Source: Imbroritus primus
Lineage (GTDB): Bacteria > Pseudomonadota > Gammaproteobacteria > Burkholderiales > Burkholderiaceae
Length of the DNA stretch: 64,000 bases
NCBI GenBank assembly: GCA_000272025.2
Contig: AKCV02000015.1
Coordinates: 186,001-250,000 of the forward strand
Direction: 5' to 3'
The first letter of the stretch is position 1; the number at the start of each line of letters is the position of its first letter. Below are positions 10,750 through 21,019 of the stretch, in pieces. Made by a program: the position numbers and the translations under genes. The notes under the pieces are model-generated. The model did not search any database. It was not told where the DNA came from and saw only the letters and a program-made list of their open reading frames with translations.

Positions 10750-11421
10750 ATGGGCCTGTTCTCGCTGTTTTCCTCCCGCAAATCCGACGACGAGCCGATG
10801 GGCCGCGCCAGCCGGGGCCGCAGGTCAGCCGTGCTGGACGACGACATGCTTGATCCCGATCTGCCCCAGAAGCAGCGTGCCCGTCGTCGCCTGATCGGCG
10901 CGGTGGTGCTGATGCTGCTGGCGGTGATCTTCCTGCCGTTGCTGTTCGAAAGCCAGCCTAAACCCGTCAACGAAGACGTCGCGGTCCTCATGCCGCGCGC
11001 CGAGCCTGCACGCGCCCGCACTGCGCCAGCGCCGGTCCGCCCGGCCGAGCGCGATGCGCCGGCAGCCCAGGGACTGGATGACGGCGAAACCGTGGTGCCG
11101 GCGCCGGCCATGGCACAACCGTCCAAGCGTCCGGCCTCGGAAGAACCGGCCAAGGCCGACGCACCCGCGAAGGCGGAAGCGCCCGCCAAATCGGGCAAGT
11201 ACATCATTCTGATTGGCGCGTTCTCGAGCGAGGAGCGCGCCAAGAACTGGCAGGCCAAACTGCGTGCTGCCAAGATCCCCAATTACATCGAACACAAGAA
11301 GCTGGCCGACGGTGACCGTAACCTGCTGCGGGCCGGGCCGTTCAATGATCACGAGAGCGCGCTGGAAGCCGAGAAGAAGGTCAAGGCAATCGGCCTGACC
11401 GCCATTGTGCGCGAACTGTAA
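10750..11421 (+). CDS. SPOR-domain protein, DedD-like
   Basis: Predicted single-pass inner-membrane protein of 223 residues. It has a short cytoplasmic head with basic RRSAV/QRARRR, one TM helix (about residues 50-68), an Ala/Pro/Lys-rich periplasmic linker, and a C-terminal SPOR domain (about 148-223, starting GKYIILIGAFSS). SPOR domains bind denuded septal glycan, and DedD helps cell constriction in E. coli. Its position between folC and cvpA matches the folC-dedD-cvpA-purF order seen in many proteobacteria. Confidence 0.88.
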   Translation: MGLFSLFSSRKSDDEPMGRASRGRRSAVLDDDMLDPDLPQKQRARRRLIGAVVLMLLAVIFLPLLFESQPKPVNEDVAVLMPRAEPARARTAPAPVRPAERDAPAAQGLDDGETVVPAPAMAQPSKRPASEEPAKADAPAKAEAPAKSGKYIILIGAFSSEERAKNWQAKLRAAKIPNYIEHKKLADGDRNLLRAGPFNDHESALEAEKKVKAIGLTAIVREL

Positions 11422-11572
11422 GGCCCGGCACGATGCCTGTCTCGCTGTCTCTCCTGTATTTCGCCGCCTTCCCGGTGTCGCCTGGTGAGTCGACCCGGGC
11501 ACCGTCGCTGCTATGGTCGCTGACTGCGCAGGGACATGGGCCGTCCGTCGTTCACTCCGTCACCGGGTGCCG

Positions 11573-12070
11573 ATGCTGCTGACCACCTTCGACTACGCGG
11601 TGCTGTTCGTCCTGCTGGCGTCCGGGCTGATCGGCGTGCTGCGCGGACTGGTACGCGAAGTGTTGTCGCTGACGGGCTGGATTCTCGCGTTCTGGGTCGC
11701 ATATACATACAGTGGTACGGCCGCAGGCTGGATGCCCGATAATCTGCCGGGCGGTCCGTTCGTTCGCACCCTGGCCGGTTTCGTACTGTTGTTCGTGATG
11801 ACCGTGATCGGTACGGCACTGGCGTCGGCGCTGCTGGCGCAATTGCTGACCAGTACCGGACTCAAGCCCGCGGATCGCGGGCTGGGGTTCGTGTTCGGCG
11901 TGCTGCGCGGCGTCGTGCTCGTGCTGTTCCTGGTGACCCTGGGTAGTTTCACCAAGCTGCCCGAGGAACCGTTCTGGCGTGATGCGGTGACGCGTCCCAC
12001 CATCGTGCAGATCATGGACGTCCTGCGGCCCTGGCTGCCGCCCGAACTGGGGCAGCACCTGAAGGCGTGA
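11573..12070 (+). CDS. cvpA: CvpA family membrane protein
   Basis: Small integral membrane protein with about four TM helices. ATG 11573 gives 165 residues (MLLTTFDYAVLF), close to E. coli CvpA, which is needed for colicin V production and envelope homeostasis. Family features include the GxxxGxxRGLVREVLSL start and the GLGFVFGVLRG segment. It lies directly upstream of purF, as in E. coli. The frame is open from 11513 but the upstream part looks non-coding. Confidence 0.92.
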   Translation: MLLTTFDYAVLFVLLASGLIGVLRGLVREVLSLTGWILAFWVAYTYSGTAAGWMPDNLPGGPFVRTLAGFVLLFVMTVIGTALASALLAQLLTSTGLKPADRGLGFVFGVLRGVVLVLFLVTLGSFTKLPEEPFWRDAVTRPTIVQIMDVLRPWLPPELGQHLKA

Positions 12071-12200
12071 AGGACCTCGAAGGGGCAGGGTTGCCAGCAC
12101 GAGTGAAGGCATGCGCTGGCAAACTGCCCACCAGATTTTGTAGTACTGCCTGCCGCACGGTTGCAGTGGGCTGAATGAACCGTCTCTCTGGGAGATTGAC

Positions 12201-13736
12201 ATGTGCGGTATCGTCGGAGTGGTTTCGTCCTCTCCCGTCAATCAATTGATCTATGACAGCCTGCTGCTGCTGCAGCATCGTGGTCAGGATGCTGCGGGCA
12301 TTGCGACCGCCAACGGCAACACCTTCCACATGTACAAGGCCAACGGCATGGTGCGCGACGTGTTCCGTACCCGCAACATGCGCGGGCTGCCGGGTACCAC
12401 GGGTATCGGCCAGGTACGCTATCCGACTGCCGGCTCCGCATCGAGCGAGGAAGAGGCCCAGCCGTTCTACGTGAACGCGCCGTTTGGCGTGATCCTTGCC
12501 CACAACGGCAACCTCACCAACTCGCAGCAATTGCGCGAGGAAATGTTCCGCCGTGACCGTCGCCATATCAATACGCATTCCGACACGGAAGTGCTGCTGA
12601 ACGTGTTGGCCGACGAACTGCAGCGCGCCAGCCAGGGCAACGTGCTCGATCCGGCCACCATCTTCAAGGCCGTGGCCGGTGCGCATCGCCGCCTGCGCGG
12701 CTCGTATGCGGTGGTCGCGCAGATTGCCGGCTACGGCATGCTGTCGTTCCGCGATCCGTTTGGCATCCGGCCGCTCTGTCTGGGCAGCGTCGAGACACCC
12801 ACGGGCAAAGAGTGGATGGTGGCCTCGGAATCGGTGGCCCTCGAAGGCATTGGCTACAAGATGGAGCGTGATGTTCTGCCGGGCGAAGCGATCTTCGTCG
12901 ATCTCGAGGGCAACCTGCATACACAGCAATGTGCCGACAACCCGGTGCTCACGCCGTGCATCTTCGAATACGTGTATCTGGCACGGCCCGACTCCTGTAT
13001 CGAAGGCGTGCCGGTTTACGATGCGCGCCTGCGCATGGGGGACTACCTGGCTGAAAAGATCCGCCGCGTGGTCAAGGACATCGACATCGACGTCGTCATG
13101 CCGATTCCCGATTCCAGCCGTCCGGCTGCCATGCAGGTGGCCAAGGTCCTCAATGTGCCGTACCGCGAAGGCTTCTTCAAGAACCGCTACGTAGGCCGCA
13201 CCTTCATCATGCCGGGGCAGGCCGTGCGCCGCAAATCGGTGCGCCAGAAGCTCAACGCCATGGCGATCGAATTCAAGGACAAGAATGTCCTGATCGTCGA
13301 CGACTCGATCGTGCGCGGTACCACCTCGTTCGAGATCGTGCAGATGGCGCGCGATGCCGGCGCCAAGAAGGTAATTTTTGCCTCCGCCGCACCGCCGGTG
13401 AAGTTCCCCAACGTGTATGGCATCGACATGCCGACACGCGGCGAGCTGGTGGCCTATGGCCGCACCGACGAGGAAATTGCCCGCATTATCGGCGCCGACC
13501 TGCTGGTGTACCAGGATGTTGAAGACATGAAGCAGGCGGTGCGCGACATCAATCCCGCACTTGACCAGTTCGAGGCGTCCTGCTTCGACGGGCACTACAT
13601 CACCGGCGACATCGACGAGGCCTATCTCGACTCGCTGGAGGAAGCGCGTAACGCGCCGGCGGCCAAGTCGGACCGCGACGGCGCCGGTGACCATGAGCGT
13701 TCCCAGCTGCATCTGCAGCGCGCGGTGCAGGAGTGA
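12201..13736 (+). CDS. purF: Amidophosphoribosyltransferase
   Basis: First committed step of purine synthesis: PRPP plus glutamine to phosphoribosylamine. The 511-residue protein begins MCGIVGVV, so Cys2 is exposed as the N-terminal glutaminase nucleophile after Met removal. The C-terminal half carries the PRPP loop [13 protein letters not shown] (about residues 366-378). GGGAGATTGAC precedes the ATG. Its stop overlaps the GTG of the following gene. Confidence 0.97.
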   Translation: MCGIVGVVSSSPVNQLIYDSLLLLQHRGQDAAGIATANGNTFHMYKANGMVRDVFRTRNMRGLPGTTGIGQVRYPTAGSASSEEEAQPFYVNAPFGVILAHNGNLTNSQQLREEMFRRDRRHINTHSDTEVLLNVLADELQRASQGNVLDPATIFKAVAGAHRRLRGSYAVVAQIAGYGMLSFRDPFGIRPLCLGSVETPTGKEWMVASESVALEGIGYKMERDVLPGEAIFVDLEGNLHTQQCADNPVLTPCIFEYVYLARPDSCIEGVPVYDARLRMGDYLAEKIRRVVKDIDIDVVMPIPDSSRPAAMQVAKVLNVPYREGFFKNRYVGRTFIMPGQAVRRKSVRQKLNAMAIEFKDKNVLIVDDSIVRGTTSFEIVQMARDAGAKKVIFASAAPPVKFPNVYGIDMPTRGELVAYGRTDEEIARIIGADLLVYQDVEDMKQAVRDINPALDQFEASCFDGHYITGDIDEAYLDSLEEARNAPAAKSDRDGAGDHERSQLHLQRAVQE

Positions 13737-14458
13737 AGCAGCTCGACCAGGCGCTTGGCATGGGCCTGCGCGGTGCAGCCACGGAGGCGCCGCGCCGTAC
13801 GGCTCTGTTGATGGGCGCGGGAGGCCGGCTGGGTGAGCGCATGCTCGATCAGCTGCTGGGCCAGACCGCCTATGACAAGGTTTTTGCCTGGTCGCGGCAG
13901 CCCATCAGTGGCACCGTGCTCAAGCTCGTGTGCGTCGAAGCGCCGGATGCCCTGCAGGCCGACGATGTATATTGCGTGGTCGGCAGCGCCGACGACCATC
14001 TGCGCCGCACCGAGGTCTATCACACAGTCAGCGAGGATGCCGTTCTCGATCTTGCGCGGCGCGTACTCGCCAATGGCGCGCAGCGCTTCATCCTGATCAC
14101 GCCGATTTCCGCCTTTTCGCAGCCGGCCGCGCTGCACAACAAGCTGCAGAATGTCGCCGAGCTGGAACTGGCTGCGCTACCGTTCGAAACGCTGCTGGTC
14201 GTGCGCCCTTCGACGTGGGGCATGGGTCGGAAGGAGGAGGGGTGGTTCGCACGCATGGTCCGCGGGGCGATCGACCAGATCACCCATACCATGGTGGGCA
14301 AGCGCAACATGCCGATGACCGCGCAGCGCGTCGCCGAGGTAACAGTCGCACAGGCAGTCGCGGCGGGGCGCGGACTGACGATTCTTGAGCCTGACCAATT
14401 GCTCGCGGATGCAGTGGCGCTGGCCGACGAAGAGAAACAGGAGGCGCGCGCCAGTTGA
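13733..14458 (+). CDS. NAD(P)-binding Rossmann-fold protein (HTATIP2/NmrA-like)
   Basis: 241 residues. The N-terminus carries a dinucleotide loop ([14 protein letters not shown], about residues 25-38) and the middle resembles atypical extended SDRs of the HTATIP2 type ([20 protein letters not shown]). No classical YxxxK is obvious, so it may bind a cofactor without acting as a standard dehydrogenase. GTG 13733 overlaps the purF stop, which argues for co-translation. Function unknown. Confidence 0.75.
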   Translation: MKQLDQALGMGLRGAATEAPRRTALLMGAGGRLGERMLDQLLGQTAYDKVFAWSRQPISGTVLKLVCVEAPDALQADDVYCVVGSADDHLRRTEVYHTVSEDAVLDLARRVLANGAQRFILITPISAFSQPAALHNKLQNVAELELAALPFETLLVVRPSTWGMGRKEEGWFARMVRGAIDQITHTMVGKRNMPMTAQRVAEVTVAQAVAAGRGLTILEPDQLLADAVALADEEKQEARAS

Positions 14459-14487
14459 CGCTGCTGGCGGGACGCCGTAACATGGTT

Positions 14488-14545
14488 TTGCGTCGATTTG
14501 ACTCGTAGCTTGCGGACGCGGGGCGGGCCCCCAAACAGCTAAAGC
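14488..14545 (+). promoter_or_regulatory. SAM-II (metA-type) riboswitch aptamer upstream of metZ
   Basis: The sequence matches the SAM-II consensus in order. P1 is formed by GCGTC 14490-14494 and GACGC 14515-14519. GATTTG directly follows the 5' strand, and TAGCTTGC lies in the loop. After an optional GGGGCGGGCCCC hairpin comes AAACAGCTAAA (14533-14543). The pseudoknot is supported by TAGCT (14506-14510) being the exact complement of AGCTA (14537-14541). SAM-II riboswitches are known to control metA/metX/metZ genes. The next gene is metZ. Confidence 0.8.
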
Positions 14546-14556
14546 GCAGCGGAAAG

Positions 14557-14580
14557 CCGGCGGACGTCGCCGGTGTTTTC
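14557..14580 (+). terminator. Hairpin just after the SAM-II aptamer
   Basis: CCGGCG (14557-14562) pairs perfectly with CGCCGG (14568-14573) around GACGT and is followed by TGTTTTC. It sits about 12 bases after the aptamer, so it could be the riboswitch expression platform or a first terminator. Confidence 0.5.
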
Positions 14581-14587
14581 GCCAAGG

Positions 14588-14629
14588 GCCCGTTCCGACG
14601 CCAGCGCGTCGCCCGAACGGGCTTTTTTT
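14588..14629 (+). terminator. Strong intrinsic terminator between riboswitch and metZ
   Basis: GCCCGTTC (14588-14595) pairs with GAACGGGC (14115+500, i.e. 14615-14622). An inner CGACG/CGTCG helix (14596-14600 with 14607-14611) lengthens the stem, and seven T follow (14623-14629). It lies only 29 bases before the metZ ATG, so transcripts must read through it to express metZ. This fits attenuation by the upstream aptamer. Confidence 0.8.
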
Positions 14630-14658
14630 ATTGCGGCCTCGCCGCTCCGGATACCATC

Positions 14659-15885
14659 ATGACGACCCCCCAGAATTCCGACCTGAACCCTGACCAGTTT
14701 GGCCTCGATACACTTGGCGTGCGCGCCGGCACCTTGCGCAGCGAGTTCATGGAGCATTCGGAGGCGCTGTACCTGACGTCCAGCTTCTGCTTCGACAACT
14801 CCGCCGAGGCCGCGCACCGTTTCGCCAACGCCGAGGAAGGGTTCGTCTATTCGCGCTTCACCAATCCGACCGTGGCCATGTTCCAGAGCCGCCTGGCCGC
14901 GCTGGAAGGCGGGGAGGCCTGCATGGCCGTGGCTTCGGGCATGAGCGCGATCATGTCCCTGGTCATGGCTACGCTGCAGGCCGGTGACCATATCGTCAGC
15001 TCGCAGTCGATCTTCGGCTCGACCATCCAGATGTTCTCTGGCATCTTCGGGCGCTTTGGCATCGAGACGACCTATGTCGATCCGACCAAGCCGGAGGCAT
15101 GGCGCGCGGCGGTCAAGCCGAACACCAAGCTGTTCTTCCTGGAAACGCCATCGAACCCTCTGACCGAGGTGTCGGACATCCGTGCGATCTCGGCTGTCGC
15201 CAAGGAAGCGGGCGCGCTCCTCGCCGTCGACAACTGCTTCTGCACGCCGATTCTGCAGCGTCCCCTCGAGCACGGTGCCGATATCGTCATCCATTCCGCC
15301 ACCAAGCATCTCGACGGCCAGGGGCGGGTGCTGGGCGGCGCCATCGTAGGCTCGCGCGAGCTGATCATGGGCAAGGTCTTCCCGTTCGTGCGGCAGGCCG
15401 GCCCGACCCTGTCGGCCTTTAATGCCTGGGTGATCCTCAAGGGCATGGAGACGCTGGCAATCCGCATGGAGCGCCATTCCGCCAGCGCACTCACGCTGGC
15501 CACCTGGCTGGAGTCGCATCCCAACGTCGAGCGCGTCTATCACCCCGCGCTGCCCTCGCACCCCCAGCATGCCATCGCCATGCGCCAGCAGTCGGGTGGT
15601 GGAGCGATCGTCTCGTTCGTGGTGCGCGGTGCCTCGCCCGAGGCGCAGCGCGCCAATGCATGGCGTGTCATCGATTCGACCAAGGTATGTTCCATCACCG
15701 GCAACCTCGGTGACACCCGCACTACCATCACGCATCCGTCGACTACCACCCATGGCCGCATGACGGCCGAAGCCAAGGCAGTTGCGGGCATCTCCGAAGG
15801 CCTGATCCGCCTCGCCGTGGGGCTGGAAAGCGTGGCTGACCTGCAGGCTGATCTGGCGCGTGGTCTCGATAGCTGCGAGATCTGA
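14659..15885 (+). CDS. metZ: O-succinylhomoserine sulfhydrylase
   Basis: PLP enzyme of the Cys/Met-metabolism gamma family that makes homocysteine directly from O-succinylhomoserine and sulfide. It has 408 residues, with the PLP lysine K216 in [12 protein letters not shown] and the family motifs [15 protein letters not shown] and [18 protein letters not shown]. The transsulfuration genes metB/metC are not nearby. The leader carries a SAM-II riboswitch and terminators, so expression is likely repressed by SAM. No good ribosome site is seen (GGATACC only). Confidence 0.94.
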   Translation: MTTPQNSDLNPDQFGLDTLGVRAGTLRSEFMEHSEALYLTSSFCFDNSAEAAHRFANAEEGFVYSRFTNPTVAMFQSRLAALEGGEACMAVASGMSAIMSLVMATLQAGDHIVSSQSIFGSTIQMFSGIFGRFGIETTYVDPTKPEAWRAAVKPNTKLFFLETPSNPLTEVSDIRAISAVAKEAGALLAVDNCFCTPILQRPLEHGADIVIHSATKHLDGQGRVLGGAIVGSRELIMGKVFPFVRQAGPTLSAFNAWVILKGMETLAIRMERHSASALTLATWLESHPNVERVYHPALPSHPQHAIAMRQQSGGGAIVSFVVRGASPEAQRANAWRVIDSTKVCSITGNLGDTRTTITHPSTTTHGRMTAEAKAVAGISEGLIRLAVGLESVADLQADLARGLDSCEI

Positions 15886-15922
15886 CGTTGGCTACCAAAA
15901 GCGGTGGGCACAAGGAGACAGC

Positions 15923-16243
15923 ATGGCGTGGCTGATTCTGCTGATCGCGGGATTGTTCGAGGTGACCTGGGCCATCGGCCTGAAATACACCGAAGGATTC
16001 TCGCGGCTATGGCCGAGCGTGTTCACGCTCGTGGCGATGGCGATCAGTGTCGTCTTGCTGTCGTTGGCGCTGCGCTCGATCCCGGTTGGCACCGGCTACG
16101 CCGTATGGACCGGTATCGGTGCAGTGGGCACGGCCATCCTCGGCATCGTGCTGTTCAAGGAGCCGGCAACTGTCGCGCGGCTGGTCTGTATCGGCCTGAT
16201 CGTGGCGGGGATCGTCGGCTTGAAATACTTCAGCGCCGACTGA
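15923..16243 (+). CDS. sugE: Small multidrug resistance family protein, SugE/Gdx type
   Basis: Four-TM proton-coupled exporter subunit, 106 residues, which in Gdx members exports guanidinium. ATG 15923 has AAGGAG at 15912-15917. The proton-coupling glutamate is in [16 protein letters not shown], and [16 protein letters not shown] is the Gdx/SugE variant of the family signature. It begins 37 bases after metZ. No guanidine riboswitch is visible in that gap, though one could be cryptic. It converges on nodJ. Confidence 0.9.
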   Translation: MAWLILLIAGLFEVTWAIGLKYTEGFSRLWPSVFTLVAMAISVVLLSLALRSIPVGTGYAVWTGIGAVGTAILGIVLFKEPATVARLVCIGLIVAGIVGLKYFSAD

Positions 16244-16299
16244 TTCGACGGCACGCCAGAAAGATGCTCGGCCTTTGCGCGCTGGAGCCTGGCCGGCAC

Positions 16300-17085
16300 T
16301 CAGCGCAACATGCGCCGACGCGTCAGCAGCAGGGCGGTGACCACGCCCGCCACGGTATAGGCCGTGATCACGGCCAGGTGCAGCAGCGGCTGCGCGGGCA
16401 GCTGTCCCAGCATCCCAGGCCGGATCAGCGCCACCACGTGCGGCAACGGCAGGACCTGCACCACGGCCTGCGCGGGTGCGGGCAACTGGCTGAGCGGAAA
16501 GAAGACGCCCGACAGCAGCAGCATCGGCGTCATGGCAAGCGTCTGGTAGAACATGAAGAAGTCATAGCTCGGCGCAAGCGCGGTGACAATCATGGCGAGG
16601 CTGGCGAACATCACGCCTGCCAGCACGATGATGGGGAGTACCCAGAGCGCATGGGGCCAGTGCGCGTAACCGAGCACGCTCGCCACGGCGAGAATCGCGA
16701 TGCCGCTGAGCACGGCCTTGCTGGCGGCCCAGGCAATTTCCCCGATGACGATATCCCCGAGGTTCAACGGCGCATGCATGATCGCTTCCCACGTGCGCTG
16801 CACGAACATGCGCGAGAAGGCGGAATACATCGACTCGAAACTTGCGGTCATCATCACGCTTGATGCCACGGTGCCGGCCGCGATAAAGGCGATGTACGAC
16901 ACGCCATCCACCTGCCCGACCAGCAGCCCAAGGCCGAAACCGAGGCCAAACAGGTAGATCATGGGGTCGGCCAGGTTGCCGACCATGGACGGCACGGCCA
17001 GCTTGCGCCACACCAGGTAGTTGCGGTACCAGACGGCGCGCCAGTTGGTGAGGTTGAGCGGAAAGGGCGACTGGGGATAGGGCAT
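16300..17085 (-). CDS. nodJ: ABC-2 type permease, NodJ family
   Basis: Membrane subunit of a NodIJ-type exporter, 261 residues with about six TM helices. The GIPYIAF-like block appears as VSYIAFIAAGTVASSVM, and the C-terminal PLSQLPAPAQAVVQVLPL region is present. It lies 33 bases downstream of the nodI-like ATPase on the same strand. True NodIJ exports lipochitin Nod factors. No nod genes are in this window, and betaproteobacteria carry older non-symbiotic homologues, so the substrate here is probably a drug or small lipid-like molecule. Confidence 0.88.
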   Translation of the reverse strand: MPYPQSPFPLNLTNWRAVWYRNYLVWRKLAVPSMVGNLADPMIYLFGLGFGLGLLVGQVDGVSYIAFIAAGTVASSVMMTASFESMYSAFSRMFVQRTWEAIMHAPLNLGDIVIGEIAWAASKAVLSGIAILAVASVLGYAHWPHALWVLPIIVLAGVMFASLAMIVTALAPSYDFFMFYQTLAMTPMLLLSGVFFPLSQLPAPAQAVVQVLPLPHVVALIRPGMLGQLPAQPLLHLAVITAYTVAGVVTALLLTRRRMLR

Positions 17086-17118
17086 GGAAAAGTCCGGAGA
17101 TCGTCACGCGGTCGGATG

Positions 17119-18060
17119 TCAGTCTCGCATCTCGCGGCCGGTCAGCTTGAGGAAGACATCTTCCAGGTTGGCCGGGCGGTGCAGGTAACGCAGGTGCGTC
17201 AGCGGCTTGAGCGCCGCCATGAGCGGCGCGGCGTCGCGCACATAGCAGAACAGCGTGTCGCCCCGCACCTCGACGCGTTCGGCCAGCGGTTCGAGACGCG
17301 CAAGGCATTGCGCGGCGCCGTCGCCGTAGACTTCCACCACGTCGCAGCCAATCTGCTCGGCGATCAATGCCTGTGGTGAGCCCTGGGCGATCTTCCGGCC
17401 GCTGTCGATGATGTACAGCACATCGCACAATCGTTCGGCTTCTTCCATGAAATGCGTGGTCAGCAGGATGGTCTTGCCGGCGGCCAGCAGCGACTTGAGA
17501 CGCTCCCAGATCAGGTGGCGGGCCTGCGGATCGAGGCCGGTCGTCGGTTCGTCCAGCACCAGGACATCGGGATCGTTGATCAGCGCACGGGCCAGCGTCA
17601 GCCGCCGACGCATGCCGCCCGACAGTTGGCGGACCTCGGCATCGGCTTTGTTCTCCAGGCGTGCAAAGGCCAGCAGATCAGGAATGCGCGCCTCGATCAC
17701 GCGCGGGGCCAGGCCAAAATAACGTCCGAAGACGCGGAGGTTCTCGCGGACGCTGAAATCCGGATCGAGGTTGTCGAATTGCGGCACCACACCCACGCGC
17801 CGCCGCGCTTGCGCTGCGCGCCGGGGGATGGGTTCACCGCACAGGGTGATGGCACCGGTATCCGGGATTGTCATGCCGAGCAGCATGCGGATGGTGGTGG
17901 TCTTGCCGGCGCCATTGGGCCCGAGCAGGCCGACGCATTGTCCGGCCGTGACCTCGAGGTCGAGCCCATCCACCACCAGGGTATCCCGGTAGCGTTTGCT
18001 GACCTGCTGCAGCGCGAGCATGGGATGATCGGCGTGAAGACGTGGCGGCGAGGTCGTCAT
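17119..18060 (-). CDS. nodI: ABC transporter ATP-binding protein, NodI family
   Basis: Nucleotide-binding subunit partnering the NodJ-like permease. The start at 18060 (MTTSPPRL) gives 313 residues. It has Walker [11 protein letters not shown], signature LSGGMRRR, Walker [14 protein letters not shown] and the H-loop [12 protein letters not shown]. The C-terminal 80 residues form the regulatory extension typical of DRA/NodI exporters. The frame stays open upstream to 18345 but overlaps the divergent promoter region. An internal Met before [10 protein letters not shown] is a possible later start. Confidence 0.9.
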   Translation of the reverse strand: MTTSPPRLHADHPMLALQQVSKRYRDTLVVDGLDLEVTAGQCVGLLGPNGAGKTTTIRMLLGMTIPDTGAITLCGEPIPRRAAQARRRVGVVPQFDNLDPDFSVRENLRVFGRYFGLAPRVIEARIPDLLAFARLENKADAEVRQLSGGMRRRLTLARALINDPDVLVLDEPTTGLDPQARHLIWERLKSLLAAGKTILLTTHFMEEAERLCDVLYIIDSGRKIAQGSPQALIAEQIGCDVVEVYGDGAAQCLARLEPLAERVEVRGDTLFCYVRDAAPLMAALKPLTHLRYLHRPANLEDVFLKLTGREMRD

Positions 18061-18228
18061 GGCTGTCCCGTGGCAGGTCCACTCTGGTTGAGGTTGCTGG
18101 CAAATGGCGCACAAACCGGCTAAAACATCGACAGCCCCGGCACGCGCAGCCACCAGGCCGCAATTGATGATCGGCGTCGGTTCCGCCATCATACCGGGCC
18201 GCAACGATGATATGACAGGAGCACAGGC

Positions 18229-19674
18229 ATGCATGAGTGGGTCAAGACCGTCAACGACCTGGTATGGAGTCCCGCGCTCGTCTACCTGTGCCTCGCGACA
18301 GGCCTCTATTTTTCGGTACGGACCCGCTTCCTGCAGGTGCGCCATGCCGTGGAGATGGTCCGGCTGATGTTCGACGGCAAGAGTTCCGCCGCAGGCGTCA
18401 GCTCGTTCCAGGCGCTGGCGATGTCGCTATCGGGGCGCGTCGGTACCGGCAACATTGCCGGCGTGGCCACGGCCATTGCCTTTGGCGGCCCGGGTGCGGT
18501 GTTCTGGATGTGGACCGTGGCATTCCTCGGCGCCAGCACGGCCTTTATCGAATCGACGCTGGCGCAGATCTACAAGGAAAAGGTCGACGGACAGTATCGC
18601 GGCGGGCCGGCCTACTATATCGAGAAGGCCATGGGGCTGAAGTGGTATGCGTGGCTGTTCGCGCTGGCGACAGTCATTGCCTGCGGTGTGCTCATGCCCG
18701 GTGTGCAGGCCAACAGCATCGCCGCTGCCATGCAGCAATCGTTTGCGATTCCGCCGGTCGTCACGGGGGCGGTTGTCGTGGCGCTGATGGGGCTGATCAT
18801 CTTTGGCGGTGTCAAGCGGATCGCCGTGTTCGCGGAGTTCGCCGTGCCCTTCATGGCATGTGGTTACATCCTGATCGCTACGGTGATTATTGTCCTGCAT
18901 ATCGAGCAGCTACCGGCCGTGCTGGGCCTGATCCTGCGCAGCGCGTTCGGCCTGGATTCCGCCTTTGGCGCTGTCATCGGCATGGCAATCCAGTGGGGCG
19001 TGAAACGCGGGGTCTATTCCAATGAGGCGGGGCAGGGCACGGGACCGCACCCTGCGGCTGCGGCGGAAGTATCGCATCCGGCCAAGCAGGGTCTGGTGCA
19101 GGCATTTTCCGTCTATGTCGATACCCTGTTCGTGTGCTCGGCGACCGCCTTCATGATCCTCATCACCGGCGCCTACAACGTCTTTGCTCCGAGCGGGCGC
19201 GCGTTGTTTAACGGCGCTCCTGATATCGCCGTGGGTCCTGCCTACACGCAGCAGGCCGTGGAGAGCGTGCTGCCAGGTTTCGGCGCAGCCTTTGTCGCCA
19301 TCGCATTGTTCTTCTTCGCCTTTACCACCGTCATCGCCTACTACTACATCGCGGAAACCAATGTGGCGTATATCAATCGCAAGATGCATCGTCCGTGGGC
19401 CCTCTTCCTGCTCAAGGTGACGATCCTCGCGGCGACCTTCTATGGCTGCGTGCGCACGGCGGAACTGGCCTGGGCGCTCGGCGACATCGGTGTGGGCCTG
19501 ATGGCGTGGCTCAATATCATTGCCATTCTCATCCTGCAGAAGCCGGCGCTGCTGGCCTTGCGCGACTACGAAGCCAGGCGGCGCGCCGGCGAGGATCCGG
19601 TATTCCATCCCGCCGGGCTGGGCATCCGCAACGCGACCTTCTGGGAAACCCGGGAGCCCGAATCCCGGCAGTGA
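18229..19674 (+). CDS. AGCS family sodium:alanine/glycine symporter
   Basis: Sodium-coupled amino-acid carrier, 481 residues with about 11 TM helices. It shows the family hallmarks [12 protein letters not shown] near the N-terminus and [13 protein letters not shown] in the middle, followed by a conserved late FTT(V)[11 protein letters not shown] block. GACAGGAGCACAGGC precedes ATG 18229. It is transcribed away from nodI and ends at a strong terminator (19699-19727), so it is probably a single-gene unit. Confidence 0.93.
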   Translation: MHEWVKTVNDLVWSPALVYLCLATGLYFSVRTRFLQVRHAVEMVRLMFDGKSSAAGVSSFQALAMSLSGRVGTGNIAGVATAIAFGGPGAVFWMWTVAFLGASTAFIESTLAQIYKEKVDGQYRGGPAYYIEKAMGLKWYAWLFALATVIACGVLMPGVQANSIAAAMQQSFAIPPVVTGAVVVALMGLIIFGGVKRIAVFAEFAVPFMACGYILIATVIIVLHIEQLPAVLGLILRSAFGLDSAFGAVIGMAIQWGVKRGVYSNEAGQGTGPHPAAAAEVSHPAKQGLVQAFSVYVDTLFVCSATAFMILITGAYNVFAPSGRALFNGAPDIAVGPAYTQQAVESVLPGFGAAFVAIALFFFAFTTVIAYYYIAETNVAYINRKMHRPWALFLLKVTILAATFYGCVRTAELAWALGDIGVGLMAWLNIIAILILQKPALLALRDYEARRRAGEDPVFHPAGLGIRNATFWETREPESRQ

Positions 19675-19698
19675 TCCACGCCGTCATTTCGATCCGCT

Positions 19699-19727
19699 AC
19701 GCCCGGCCTTCACGCCGGGCGTTTTCT
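19699..19727 (+). terminator. Intrinsic terminator after the AGCS symporter
   Basis: ACGCCCGGC (19699-19707) pairs with GCCGGGCGT (19714-19722) around CTTCAC and runs into TTTTCTT. It separates the symporter from the type III secretion genes. Confidence 0.85.
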
Positions 19728-19890
19728 TAAGTCCGTTCGCCATATCCCAGGGGTGGTGGAACGATCCTCACCAAGTTGTTACATATCGAGGCATTCAAGG
19801 GGCGTGCATACCAGCCACGGGCTCCGGTCCATGGCCGGGCGGCTGCTCCTTGGCAGCCGGCCTGGCCGGCCCACCTGACCCGGTGCCGAG

Positions 19891-20958
19891 ATGAGCGACG
19901 AAAAGACCGAGCAGCCCACACCCAAGAAATTGCGTGATGCACGCAAGAAGGGTGATGTCGCCTACAGCAAGGACTTCACGCAGACCGTCCTGATCGTCGC
20001 GACCTTCGGTTACCTGGTCATGGCTGGCGCCAGCATGATGGAATCGCTGTCGGACATGCTGCTGGCGCCCGAGCATATGCTGGCCTTGCCGTTCCGCGAA
20101 GCACTGGGCGTGCTGACAGGTTACCTGCTGCGCGAGGCAGTCTGGTTCATGGTGCCATTCCTGCTGATCGTGATTGGCTTGGGCATTCTCAGCGATGGGC
20201 TGCAGGTCGGCGTCGTAATGGCCTTCGAGAAGATCAAGCCGAACGGCAAGAAGCTCAATGTGGTCGCCAACCTGAAGAACATCTTCTCGGCCAAGAACGT
20301 GATGGAGTTCGTCAAGTCGCTCCTGAAGATCCTCTTTCTGTCGGCCTTGCTCACGTTGCTGACGAAGGAGGCATTGCCGGGACTTGTGGCGATTCCGCAA
20401 GCCGGCGTACAGGGTATCGGTACCGGCATGGGCATCCTCATGAAGCTGATGTTCATCAACTTGGGGATTGCATACGTACTGATCTCCGGCGCCGACCTGT
20501 TCTGGCAACGCTACCAGTATTTCAAGCAGTTGCGCATGACCAAGGATGAGGTCAAGCGTGAATACAAGGAAATGGAAGGCGACCCGCACATCAAGCAGAA
20601 GCGCCGCGACCTGCGCCGCGAACTGGCGGAGAACAGCAGCGAGGCACGTGCTGCCTCGGCGTCGGTGCTGGTGACCAACCCGACGCACATTGCCATTGCG
20701 CTGTACTACGAAAAAGACGTCACTCTGCTCCCTGTGGTGATGGCCAAGGCGGAAGGCCCGCTGGCCGAGCGCATGCGCGAAGCGGCGCGTGCGCATGGCG
20801 TGCCGATCATGCGCAATGTGCCGCTGGCACGTGCGTTGATGGCTGGCGCACCGGTGGAACGGTTCATTCCTGGCGAGTTCATCGAGCCGGTGGTGGAGGT
20901 GTTGAAGTTGGTCAACCGCCTGCGTGCGGAGGGCGGGCCGCTGGAAGCGGAAATGTAG
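19891..20958 (+). CDS. sctU: Type III secretion export gate protein SctU (YscU/BscU type)
   Basis: Inner-membrane export apparatus protein that switches substrate class by self-cleavage. It has 355 residues: an N-terminal EKTEQPTPKKLRDARKKG head, four TM helices, and a cytoplasmic domain carrying the autocleavage motif N263-P264-T265-H266. The EKTEQPTPKK(L/I)RDARKKG start is closer to Ysc/Bsc injectisome SctU than to flagellar FlhB. It is followed 61 bases later by the secretin gene. In Bordetella bscU and bscC also lie close together near the 3' end of the bsc locus (recalled). None of the other core genes are here. Confidence 0.92.
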   Translation: MSDEKTEQPTPKKLRDARKKGDVAYSKDFTQTVLIVATFGYLVMAGASMMESLSDMLLAPEHMLALPFREALGVLTGYLLREAVWFMVPFLLIVIGLGILSDGLQVGVVMAFEKIKPNGKKLNVVANLKNIFSAKNVMEFVKSLLKILFLSALLTLLTKEALPGLVAIPQAGVQGIGTGMGILMKLMFINLGIAYVLISGADLFWQRYQYFKQLRMTKDEVKREYKEMEGDPHIKQKRRDLRRELAENSSEARAASASVLVTNPTHIAIALYYEKDVTLLPVVMAKAEGPLAERMREAARAHGVPIMRNVPLARALMAGAPVERFIPGEFIEPVVEVLKLVNRLRAEGGPLEAEM

Positions 20959-21019
20959 AAAAACCGTCGGGCGCGGTACGCCGGCCCGGAACTGGCATGG
21001 TGCCAGCAGGAGAAATACG

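Noticed and set aside
12012..13712. 566-codon minus-strand frame inside purF
   Set aside because: Antisense shadow of purF with no ribosome site or recognisable protein.
19758..19785. GGAAC followed by AT-rich DNA upstream of sctU, considered as a HrpL/ECF promoter; also a TTCGC at 19736 considered as half of a PIP box
   Set aside because: No matching second element at the required spacing for either box, so the single half-motifs are not evidence.
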